Shown: positions 8,688 through 15,504 of the stretch, piece after piece
Layout: every line of letters starts with the position of its first letter
How positions within the stretch are numbered: position 1 is the stretch's first letter
From: Bacteroidales bacterium
GTDB lineage: Bacteria; Bacteroidota; Bacteroidia; Bacteroidales; UBA932
DNA: 21,717 bases
Assembly: GCA_024689525.1 (NCBI GenBank)
Contig: JAILDI010000080.1
Span: 1 to 21,717 of the forward strand
Direction of reading: 5' to 3'
Translations under genes and position numbers: made by a program
Notes under the pieces: generated by a model
Told to the model about the DNA's origin: nothing
Databases searched by the model: none
What the model saw: the letters and a program-made list of their open reading frames with translations, nothing else

Positions 8688-10118
8688 TTATCTTGAAGTA
8701 CCGTCGGCAAATGCATACTTGAAGCCGTTGGAAACCTGCCAGTATCCTCGTGTGAAATCTGGAACCTCTACCGGAGCGCAGCCGTTGTCCATGGAGATTT
8801 CTCCAAGAGGGCCAAGACAGCACCATTCTGCCAGATCATACACGTCCATGTCCAGGGGCAGTCCGTAATGCAGGCAGTAGATGAGCCTGTAGTCCATAAG
8901 GAAGTCCATTCCGCCATGTCCGCCCACCTTCTTCGCCTTTTCCTCAAGTTCCGAGTCCAGGATGGGGCTGGGGAACAATTCATGGAGCCGGGCCACTACG
9001 CTTTCGGGAAGCGGGGCGTGCTGGTTGTCGATATGATAGTCTATTCCAAGGGCGTCCAGGCCGTCCTGCCTGAGGGAATACATCTCAACGGGGTATTTTG
9101 AGGCATAGCCTTCCGTTCCCACAAGCTGATACATCCGGTTATAGGGGCGTGGGGTGAGCACGTCGTGTTCTATCAGTATGGATTTTCCGTTAACGGTACG
9201 GATCATCGTGCAGGTGATGTCTCCGTTGCGGAATGCCGATGCGTCTTCGCCTTCAAAGTAGCCGCTGCGTTCCTTTTTGGCATTGAATGAAGCCTGGCCG
9301 TTCACAGAACGCGTGTCCATGGCCACGAGGGTCTCGAAGCGGTCGCCGCGATGTATTCCAAGGGCCTGTGCCACAGGGCCGAGTCCGTGCGTGGGATATA
9401 CGTCCCCGCGGTGGCGGTAATTGAAGTCCAGCCTCCAGTTCTCCCAGTAATCGTCCCAGTAGTCGGAAAGGTTGTGCAGGTATGAGCCTTCAGCGTGGAG
9501 GATTTCCCCGAAGACCCCTCTGCGGGCCATTTCAAGGGAAGTGAGTTCGAAGAAATCGTAACAGCAGTTCTCCAGCATCATGCAGTGCCTGCGGGTTCTT
9601 TCCGAGGCGTTCACCAGCGCCCAGCATTCTTCAAGGGAAGTTGCGGCGGGAACCTCGATGGCGGCATGTTTTCCATGCTCCATCGCGTAAAGGGCGATTG
9701 GGGTGTGATGCACCCAGTCGGTGCAGATGTAAACGAGGTCTATGTCGTCGCGTTCGCAGAGTTCCTTGTATCCTTCAGGGCCGGTGTATCCGGCAGGTGC
9801 TTCGAAGCCGTTCTCCACAAGGAACTGCGTGGATTTCTCCACTTTTTCGGGAAGGACGTCGCAAAGGGCCACAATCTTCGTCCATGGAACATTTGTATAT
9901 CGGTAAACGGCAAACGCGCCCCTTGCGCCAAGGCCCACGATTCCTATTCTCACCGTGTCTATGGGATCTGCCCTGAGACCAATCACATTCTCCTGTCCCG
10001 CCGGACGCGGAGGAATCTCCGTCTTGATAACCCGGGACGCCTTGTTCCCGGAACAGGCCGCCAGAATTGCGGCAGCACTCAATAAGCAGGCGAGCCTGCC
10101 GATTAATGACTTGCTCAT
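8688..10118 (-). CDS. GH109 family glycosidase (NAD-dependent alpha-N-acetylgalactosaminidase type), lipoprotein
   Basis: This is a 476-residue lipoprotein with a Gfo/Idh/MocA Rossmann fold. In GH109 enzymes, tightly bound NAD takes part in oxidation-elimination-addition cleavage of terminal alpha-GalNAc, as in blood-group A antigen or Tn structures. The lipobox is LAAC (Cys22). The dinucleotide loop is GIVGLGARG (59-67). Family blocks are HGKHAAIEVPAA (148-159), HCMMLENCCYDFFELTSLEMARRG, GDVYPTHGLGP (238-248), GGHGGMDFLMDYRLIYCLHYGLPLD, split here as GGHGGMDFLM and YRLIYCLHYGLPLD, and PDFTRGYW. Y241 and H244 in YPTH match the Tyr/His pair I recall as catalytic in the Elizabethkingia enzyme. 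Its ATG directly follows the GH20 TAG stop. Some GH109 relatives have other or no activity, so substrate is likely but not proven. Confidence 0.9.
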   Translation of the reverse strand: MSKSLIGRLACLLSAAAILAACSGNKASRVIKTEIPPRPAGQENVIGLRADPIDTVRIGIVGLGARGAFAVYRYTNVPWTKIVALCDVLPEKVEKSTQFLVENGFEAPAGYTGPEGYKELCERDDIDLVYICTDWVHHTPIALYAMEHGKHAAIEVPAATSLEECWALVNASERTRRHCMMLENCCYDFFELTSLEMARRGVFGEILHAEGSYLHNLSDYWDDYWENWRLDFNYRHRGDVYPTHGLGPVAQALGIHRGDRFETLVAMDTRSVNGQASFNAKKERSGYFEGEDASAFRNGDITCTMIRTVNGKSILIEHDVLTPRPYNRMYQLVGTEGYASKYPVEMYSLRQDGLDALGIDYHIDNQHAPLPESVVARLHELFPSPILDSELEEKAKKVGGHGGMDFLMDYRLIYCLHYGLPLDMDVYDLAEWCCLGPLGEISMDNGCAPVEVPDFTRGYWQVSNGFKYAFADGTSR

Positions 10119-11906
10119 CTATTTGATAATTAAACTTTTGCCTTCTTCGTATGTCATCTCCCACGGTCCCTTTCTGCTTTTCAGGTACTCTTCCAACTCT
10201 TCGGGAGTACGGGCCGGCTTTTCGTAGCCCGGCATCCCTGCCGTTCCCCAGGTATATTTACAATAGGTATATCCCATGGCCTCGTATATTCTTGCCGAAT
10301 GGTCCAGGGCTGCGCGGAAACGCTCCCAGTCGCGGGCGCCTTCCGCTTCCCATTGCACTTCGCTCAGTGCCGCCAGACGAGGAAGCAGCATATACTCAAG
10401 ATAGTCGTCGCTGCCTATGAATTCCGTCCACAGGTTTGCCTGGACTCCGATGATATGTGATTCCGCTCCGGGTGTTACGCCTTCGCACGGTTCATATGAG
10501 TACACGAGTTCCGTTGGCAGGCAGGCGCCTATCGAAACCGGCTCCCTGTCCCATTCCTCGCTGTTGTAGCGGTCGAAATACATATAATAACCCGGCGACA
10601 TTATTGCATCGAAGCCCTTTGCCGCCGCCCTGATTCCGGGCTCTATCCCGCGCCACGACATAATTGTGGCCCCCTGGTCCAGATTCCCCTCCAGTATCTC
10701 TTCCCAGCCGATAATCCTGCGCCCTTTCGATGCAAGGAATTTTTGAATCCGGTTTGTAACGTAACTCTGAAGATACTGCTCCGCAGTGTGCCCGTCGTGG
10801 TCGGAAAAACCCAGCTCCCTTATTCGTGCCTGGCATTCGGGGCAGTCTTTCCAGCGGATTTTCGGGCACTCGTCGCCTCCTATATTGATGTATTCCCCGG
10901 GGAACAGCTCCAGAACTTCAGTGAGAACATCCTCCAGGAATTCGAAGGTTTTCTCGTTTCCTGCGCAAAGGACATCGCTCTTCACGCCCCAGGTGCAGGC
11001 AACCTCATACGGCCCCCCGGTACATCCAAGTGAAGGATATGCGGCAAGAGCCGACATCATGTGGCCGGGAAGGTCTATTTCCGGGATTACGCTTATTCCC
11101 CGTGCGGCCGCATAGGCCACTATGTCCCTAATCTGGTCCTGTGTATAATAGCCTTTGTACTCCTTATGGTCCAGGCTGTCCCTCCAGTGGGCCACCTGGG
11201 TTTCCCTGCGAACCGAGCCGATTTCCGTGAGTAGAGGGTATTTCTTTATCTCTATACGCCATCCCTGGTCTTCGGTGAGGTGCCAGTGGAAACGGTTTAT
11301 CTTGTAGAGTGCCATTACGTCAAGGCCTCTCTTGATTTCATCGGCAGAGAAGAAATGGCGGCCGGAATCAATCAGCACTCCGCGGTAGGAGAAGCGGGGG
11401 CTGTCGGAAATGCGGGCATACTGCACGCGGTATCGGCATCCCTTGGTTTCGGGGGAGAAGAACGATGGCGGAAGCATCTGCGACAAGGTATGGATGGCAT
11501 TCAGGAGGCCGCTCCGGCACGAGGCTGTGACCAACACCCCGTCCTGGCCGATGTGAATCCCATATGCATCGGGGGAATCTCCCTCCGGTGCGGCTACGAA
11601 CTTCACGCCCTTTCCGAATGCCGACGGATCGCCGGAGCTGATCCTGTTTTTTAACCCGGAAACTTCCCTGAGCCTTCCGGCAAAGGCGCGGGCTACTTCC
11701 AGTCCGTCGGCCCCCAGGGCCTTGTCCACGAAAAAGCGCGCCCCGGTGAGCTCGAAGTATCCATCGTCAAGGACGACTTCCCGCGGACAGGGAATTACGC
11801 TGAAAGGGATATCTTCGAAAGGATAGTCTCCGGACGGCCCGTTGCCGCATGAAGTAAGTGCGGCGATAACGATAAATGCTGCCAGTAGTCTTGTGCTTAC
11901 ATTCAT
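10119..11906 (-). CDS. GH20 beta-N-acetylhexosaminidase, lipoprotein
   Basis: This 595-residue exo-hydrolase would remove terminal beta-linked GlcNAc or GalNAc through substrate-assisted catalysis. The lipobox is LTSC (Cys20). A GH20b-type N-terminal domain (about 34-170) is followed by the catalytic barrel starting at SYRGVLIDSGRHFF (173-186). It contains RFHWHLTEDQGWRIEI (205-220), SVIPEIDLPGHMMSAL and the catalytic Asp-Glu pair in INIGGDECPK (D345, E346). Later come GWEEILEG, ATIMSWRG, and VQANLWTEFI with the barrel-closing Trp. All key family residues seem present. It is the first gene of the minus-strand PUL operon and follows a 105-bp divergent region with an 18-bp palindrome. Its TAG stop abuts the ATG of the GH109 gene with no gap. 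Family certain; preference for GlcNAc or GalNAc is not readable. Confidence 0.97.
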   Translation of the reverse strand: MNVSTRLLAAFIVIAALTSCGNGPSGDYPFEDIPFSVIPCPREVVLDDGYFELTGARFFVDKALGADGLEVARAFAGRLREVSGLKNRISSGDPSAFGKGVKFVAAPEGDSPDAYGIHIGQDGVLVTASCRSGLLNAIHTLSQMLPPSFFSPETKGCRYRVQYARISDSPRFSYRGVLIDSGRHFFSADEIKRGLDVMALYKINRFHWHLTEDQGWRIEIKKYPLLTEIGSVRRETQVAHWRDSLDHKEYKGYYTQDQIRDIVAYAAARGISVIPEIDLPGHMMSALAAYPSLGCTGGPYEVACTWGVKSDVLCAGNEKTFEFLEDVLTEVLELFPGEYINIGGDECPKIRWKDCPECQARIRELGFSDHDGHTAEQYLQSYVTNRIQKFLASKGRRIIGWEEILEGNLDQGATIMSWRGIEPGIRAAAKGFDAIMSPGYYMYFDRYNSEEWDREPVSIGACLPTELVYSYEPCEGVTPGAESHIIGVQANLWTEFIGSDDYLEYMLLPRLAALSEVQWEAEGARDWERFRAALDHSARIYEAMGYTYCKYTWGTAGMPGYEKPARTPEELEEYLKSRKGPWEMTYEEGKSLIIK

Positions 11907-11924
11907 GGTGGTTCAGTTCTATCT

Positions 11925-11932
11925 CAAAGACA
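11925..11932 (-). promoter_or_regulatory. Possible -7 box of the PUL operon promoter
   Basis: On the minus strand this reads TGTCTTTG, one mismatch from the Bacteroidetes -7 consensus TAnnTTTG. It would put the transcription start about 10-15 nt before the GH20 ATG. No TTTG is present at the -33 spacing; that place is occupied by the 18-bp palindrome, which would suit a regulator-dependent promoter. Weak evidence alone. Confidence 0.3.
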
Positions 11933-11947
11933 ATTGAAAACTGTTCA

Positions 11948-11965
11948 TGGGTAGTGCACTACCCA
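11948..11965. promoter_or_regulatory. Perfect 18-bp palindrome, candidate operator of the PUL
   Basis: TGGGTAGTGCACTACCCA is its own reverse complement with no spacer, centred at 11956/11957. It lies in the 105-bp gap between the divergent GH20 operon and the SusE/F-like gene. Perfect two-fold symmetry without a loop fits a homodimeric DNA-binding regulator better than an RNA hairpin. It is 42 bp from the GH20 ATG and 46 bp from the SusE/F ATG, so one protein could control both sides. No regulator gene (HTCS, ECF sigma/anti-sigma, SusR-like) lies in the PUL part of the window. Confidence 0.6.
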
Positions 11966-12011
11966 AAAAGAATGTGGTGCCTGTCATATAAAGGAACAAC
12001 CACAGCCCATA

Positions 12012-13466
12012 ATGAAAAAACAGTATCTATTCGTTCTCCTTGCCGCATTGCTTGCCTTTGCGGGATGCTCTGAAAGGGACAATGACGCAGCCGGCACATT
12101 CACCATGGAAGTGACCATTCCGGAAGGCACCCCTTCGGCCGATGCGGTTTACATTGCAGGCCCTTTCAACGCAGAGGCGGTTTCCGACGACTGGCTGCTC
12201 TCTCCCAAACATGCAAGACTTCGTACCATTGAACTGGATCCGGAGAAATTCGTGTCGGGAAAAACGCTGGAAGACGGGTTCTGGTTTGTCTCCGCTGCCC
12301 TGGGCCGGGAACTTGACGAGGATGGCCAGGGAGTTTCACACACGCTGAAGGCGCACACGGGCTATACCTACAAGGTGAGCGTGTCCCGGTGGAGTTCGGA
12401 GGTGGAGGGTGAAGATATCACGGAAAGGATGCTCAACGGCCAGTGGGCGCTGGTGGGCACGCATAACGAGTGGAGGTTGTCGCTTGCCTACAACATGGAA
12501 AAATCCGGCAACGAAAGGGTTCACGGCGGCCTTAACTGCAGCGGGGAAGATTCCTTCAAACTGGTGCTGGACGGCTCGTGGCTTGTCAATTTCGGTTACG
12601 GGAATCCCGGCACTTCAACCGTGGTTCACGCCGGCAAACAGGTGACTCTCGTGCGCGACGGAGGCAATGTCCGTCCGGAAGCGGGGCTGTACACCGTGAA
12701 GTTCAATCCCTCTATATGCGCGCTGATCCTTGAAAAGACCGGCGAATACACCCCGCCGCCGGCACCTGATTCCTGGGCTGTAACCGGCAAGTTCAACGGC
12801 TGGAATGCAGCGGAGAACTGTTTCCCTCTCACCCGTGGAAAGGATGGCAAATACACGGCGTCCTTTGTGAATCTGATGCAGGCAACATCGGCCGATGGCG
12901 GCGACGCGGGTTTCCTGCTGGCGAAGAACGGCTCCATGGACGGATTCCTGGGCCTTGCCGGCGGCAGAGGTACCGTGAGCCTGGATGTGGCGAATGCACT
13001 GGCAGAAGAAGGCGGAGTGATGCTGGTTCCGGAAAACGGGTTCTACGAATTCATCCTCGATCCGGAGAACAACAGCCTGAGCGTGACTCCAAGTCCTGCC
13101 GCCGCAATGTCGTCATGGTCGATAGTGGGCAAGTTCAACGACTGGGACCCCACCACCGGAATCCCCATGTACACTTATGGCAACTGGCATATCGCATTCA
13201 GCGTGGAACTCACCCAGATGCTCGGTGAAACAGGAGGCATGGGCTTCAAGTTCGTAAAGAACAAGTCGTGGGACAACAACCGCGGATACACCGGATACGT
13301 GGGGGGTGAAGGCGGTCACAAAGTTGTTGAACTGGACACGGAGATACCGTTGTCACAGGGTGGAGGCAACATTCAGCTGGTGGAGGACGGTACTTACGAC
13401 GTCTATATGAACACCGCCACCGATAAAGCTTTTATCCTGGAGGCGGGAGCGCCCTTCCTGCATTAG
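12012..13466 (+). CDS. SusE/SusF-like surface glycan-binding lipoprotein with tandem beta-sandwich domains
   Basis: This is a 484-residue lipoprotein with lipobox FAGC (Cys19). It appears to hold four beta-sandwich units. The first (about 30-125) includes AVYIAGPFNAEAVSDDW. Three others start at WALVGTHNEW (145), WAVTGKFNGWN (255) and WSIVGKFNDWD (369). The W-x-(V/L)-x-G-x-(F/H)-N-x-W pattern, and later segments such as GDAGFLLAKNGSMDGFLG and GMGFKFVKNKSWDNNRGYTG, match SusE/SusF outer-membrane starch-binding-type domains, which bind glycan at the cell surface and have no catalytic site. Unlike the usual layout, it is not behind susD but alone on the opposite strand, divergent from the GH20-led operon. 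Family assignment is by domain pattern; ligand unknown, presumably the same glycan as the operon. Confidence 0.88.
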   Translation: MKKQYLFVLLAALLAFAGCSERDNDAAGTFTMEVTIPEGTPSADAVYIAGPFNAEAVSDDWLLSPKHARLRTIELDPEKFVSGKTLEDGFWFVSAALGRELDEDGQGVSHTLKAHTGYTYKVSVSRWSSEVEGEDITERMLNGQWALVGTHNEWRLSLAYNMEKSGNERVHGGLNCSGEDSFKLVLDGSWLVNFGYGNPGTSTVVHAGKQVTLVRDGGNVRPEAGLYTVKFNPSICALILEKTGEYTPPPAPDSWAVTGKFNGWNAAENCFPLTRGKDGKYTASFVNLMQATSADGGDAGFLLAKNGSMDGFLGLAGGRGTVSLDVANALAEEGGVMLVPENGFYEFILDPENNSLSVTPSPAAAMSSWSIVGKFNDWDPTTGIPMYTYGNWHIAFSVELTQMLGETGGMGFKFVKNKSWDNNRGYTGYVGGEGGHKVVELDTEIPLSQGGGNIQLVEDGTYDVYMNTATDKAFILEAGAPFLH

Positions 13467-13726
13467 CGCTCGGAAACCGACATAAGCAGCTGATACTGCT
13501 GGTTTATCACAATATCAAACTCCCAATTGCGAGTATTGTCGAGATGGTCAAATTGATGATTATCTCCGCGCAATATAATCCCATTGGCAAGAGTTTAAAA
13601 ACGTGTGCCAGGGATTGAAATACATGCCCCACAAGCGATAAAAATTGGAGAAGCATTCGGGTATAAACAATATGTTTCTCCCTTGTTGATTGGGCCGCTA
13701 TAATAATGTCCAGGGCTGGTGCATTT
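13463..13726 (-). pseudogene. Probable decayed gene fragment with one in-frame stop
   Basis: In one minus-strand frame, 44 sense codons (13726 to 13598) and 43 sense codons (13594 to 13466) are separated by a single TAA (13595-13597) and end in TAA at 13463-13465. The translation looks protein-like: CTSPGHYYSGPINKGETYC before the stop, and LANGIILRGDNHQFDHLDN and NWEFDIVINQQYQLLMSV after it. No start codon or promoter is visible at its head, where an in-frame stop lies just upstream. The stretch is clearly AT-richer than the flanking genes, which suggests acquired and degraded DNA. I do not recognise the family. Chance openness over 88 codons is unlikely but possible. It overlaps the last codons of the SusE/F-like gene by 4 bases. 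Confidence 0.4.
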
Positions 13727-13733
13727 TTATCTC

Positions 13734-13769
13734 AAAAAAGACGCACCGAGTCAGGAGAGGACTAGTGCG
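13734..13769 (-). terminator. Rho-independent terminator of the OmpA/TPR lipoprotein gene
   Basis: On the minus strand, 10 nt after the stop at 13779, CGCAC pairs with GTGCG and, inside it, AGTC pairs with GACT around a 7-nt loop. TCTTTTTT follows. Stem, loop and U-tract are in the right order for intrinsic termination of the gene to the right. Confidence 0.75.
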
Positions 13770-13778
13770 CTGGCCTGA

Positions 13779-15425
13779 TTACCACACGTAGCCGGAGAAC
13801 TCGACGTCCTTCTGGGCGCGGGCCTTCAGGTCTTCGTCCTTGATTTTGTGGAGGTTCTCGGCAACCTTGTCGGCGTCGCCACGGCGGGCGGCGATGATGG
13901 CGCGGAGGTAGTTGGCTTTGTCGCTGCCGCACTTGAGGACGCTTTCAGCCTGGTCGATGTCGCCTGCAAGGATGTAGGCGAGGGCTTTGTTCACGGGGCA
14001 GCCGGGAGCATCGGCCAGCGCAGACGTGGCCTGGTCGTAGCGGCCGGTGAGCACATACACGACACCCAGGTTGGCCTTGGCCTCTGCGGCCTTGGACTTG
14101 GTGAAGCAATCCTCGGCGGTTTCAAGGTCGCCCTTGCGCAGAGCAAGCACGCCCATTGCGTTCACAACGTCGTCGCCGCCGTCCTTAACTTCGGCGAGAG
14201 CCTTTTCGGCCTTGTCGACCTTGCCCTGGTTCAGGTACAGGACTGCGAGGTTGTACTGTGCACGGTCGCTGCCATACTGGCTGACGGCTTTCTTTAAAAC
14301 ATTCTCCTTTTCTGCCTCGTCCTCAGTTACAGATGCAAGGCGCAAAAGGGCTTCCTCGTCCAGGCTGGCGGGATCGTCCTTATACCGGGCCGCCAACTCC
14401 TCTGCATTGAAATTCGCATACTCCACGGTGGCCACCATGCGTGCGCGGCGGAGTTCCGGGAGAACTTCCTGCTTCAGGGCGGTGAACACCTCCGACATAT
14501 TGCGGATTTCGTTCTCACGCACTGCAGGGTCGCTGTACATCGAAAGGACGCGGATGATGAGTTCCTTGTCCTCCAGGGACGATTCGCTCACGAGTTTCTG
14601 GAAGCCTTCCCAGTCCTCGCCCAGGCTCACCACCGTGGGTTCGATGATGTTGCTGCCCTTGGTGAGCTGGTCCCAGGCCTTGCCGGCGCTCTGACCGCGG
14701 CGCTCTGAGAGCTGATTGTTAAGGTCGATGGCGCCTTCCGGCGATGCGTAGGCGATGATCTGAGTGTTGGTGATGGTGGAACGCTCATCGGCATTGATCC
14801 TGTCCAGTTCCGCGAGGAAATCCTTCACGGAAGCGGAACGGAGCTCGCTCTGGCGCACCTCCGAGCTGTTCACCATATAGAGGATCTGGCCCTCGGCCTC
14901 GGTGGTGACAACCTCCTGATAGTCGTCCTTCATCTCCGCAAGGGTGCCGTTCTGCTTCACAAGCATATAGGTGGTGTTGGCGCCCTGGGCAACCTTCACG
15001 ACGGGCAGGGGGATGTCCTTCTTCTTGGTCTTCACAACGCCACGGAGCTCCAGATAGCTGTTCTCCATACCTTCCACATAGTCGAAGTGCACCTTCTCCT
15101 TCACGGTCTGGCCCTTGGACGAAACCACTTTGTAGTTGTCCTTCACCTTCTCTCCCTGATACATGAAGGGCTCTTCCATCCTGGCCTCTCCGCCGTCATA
15201 AACCAGCACGGGAGTAACCTCCAGGATGGCCTTGGGAAGGAAATATCCTTCCGGATATGTCACGCTCACAGTTGCGTCGATGGCGCCGCCCACAACCTCA
15301 AGCACCGCGGGGTCGCAGGTGATTTCCAGCGCCTCAGCCTGTTTTGCCATCTGTTCCATGCTTCCGCAGGATGCTGCGAGTGCGACCGCCACGGCCGCCA
15401 CAAAAATCTTAAGAATGTTTTTCAT
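13779..15425 (-). CDS. OmpA-like / TPR-repeat lipoprotein
   Basis: This is a 548-residue lipoprotein; the ATG at 15425 gives a signal peptide with lipobox AASC (Cys20), better than the in-frame ATG at 15437. Residues about 30-185 form a beta-rich N-terminal region of unknown function, with repeated short strands such as VLEVVGGAIDATVSVTYPEG. An OmpA-like segment (about 185-250) follows, with TQIIAYASPEGAIDLNNQLS and ERRGQSAG, resembling the peptidoglycan-binding signature. The second half (about 365-535) is tetratricopeptide-like: AQYNLAVLYLNQGKVDKAEKAL, split as AQYNLAVLYLNQGK and VDKAEKAL, then NAMGVLALRKGDLETAEDCF and ANLGVVYVLTGRYDQATSAL. A scaffold or cell-envelope attachment role at the outer membrane is inferred. 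It is a stand-alone gene with its own -7 box and terminator, divergent from the sigma54-type regulator. Similar proteins are common in Bacteroidales, without a settled function to my knowledge. Confidence 0.82.
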   Translation of the reverse strand: MKNILKIFVAAVAVALAASCGSMEQMAKQAEALEITCDPAVLEVVGGAIDATVSVTYPEGYFLPKAILEVTPVLVYDGGEARMEEPFMYQGEKVKDNYKVVSSKGQTVKEKVHFDYVEGMENSYLELRGVVKTKKKDIPLPVVKVAQGANTTYMLVKQNGTLAEMKDDYQEVVTTEAEGQILYMVNSSEVRQSELRSASVKDFLAELDRINADERSTITNTQIIAYASPEGAIDLNNQLSERRGQSAGKAWDQLTKGSNIIEPTVVSLGEDWEGFQKLVSESSLEDKELIIRVLSMYSDPAVRENEIRNMSEVFTALKQEVLPELRRARMVATVEYANFNAEELAARYKDDPASLDEEALLRLASVTEDEAEKENVLKKAVSQYGSDRAQYNLAVLYLNQGKVDKAEKALAEVKDGGDDVVNAMGVLALRKGDLETAEDCFTKSKAAEAKANLGVVYVLTGRYDQATSALADAPGCPVNKALAYILAGDIDQAESVLKCGSDKANYLRAIIAARRGDADKVAENLHKIKDEDLKARAQKDVEFSGYVW

Positions 15426-15470
15426 ATCGTTTGACAATAATTATTGACGATTGTGGTATATAGTAGTCGA

Positions 15471-15478
15471 CAAATATA
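15471..15478 (-). promoter_or_regulatory. -7 promoter box of the OmpA/TPR lipoprotein gene
   Basis: On the minus strand this is TATATTTG, a full match to TAnnTTTG. A start site about 5-8 nt further on would leave a leader of roughly 40 nt before the ATG at 15425. A clear -33 TTTG is not seen. Confidence 0.55.
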
Positions 15479-15490
15479 AGGAAAAATTAC

Positions 15491-15498
15491 TAATTTTG
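15491..15498 (+). promoter_or_regulatory. -7 promoter box of the sigma54-type regulator gene
   Basis: TAATTTTG fully matches TAnnTTTG. The expected start of transcription falls at or next to the A of the ATG at 15505, so the transcript would have almost no leader. No -33 TTTG at the usual spacing. It lies only 12 bp from the divergent -7 box at 15471-15478. Confidence 0.5.
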
Positions 15499-15504
15499 CA
15501 TCTA

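Noticed and set aside
8688..10118. Plain Gfo/Idh/MocA sugar dehydrogenase
   Set aside because: A lipoprotein signal plus HCMMLENCCYDFFEL, YPTHGLGP and PDFTRGYW blocks match GH109 glycosidases rather than cytoplasmic dehydrogenases.
1..13466. CRISPR array, insertion sequence or attachment site in the accessory region
   Set aside because: I saw no regularly spaced repeats, transposase frames, terminal inverted repeats or tRNA gene.
13474..13505. Hairpin after the SusE/F-like gene (AAACC/GGTTT and AGCAG/CTGCT with a 6-nt bulge) as its terminator
   Set aside because: No U-tract follows, the stem is bulged, and the bases also fit the reading frame of the pseudogene fragment; probably chance.
15480..15499. 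Sigma54-type -24/-12 promoter before the AAA+ activator (TTTGCA resembles a -12 element)
   Set aside because: GG and GC are not 10 bp apart; the same bases form a perfect -7 box of the primary sigma factor.
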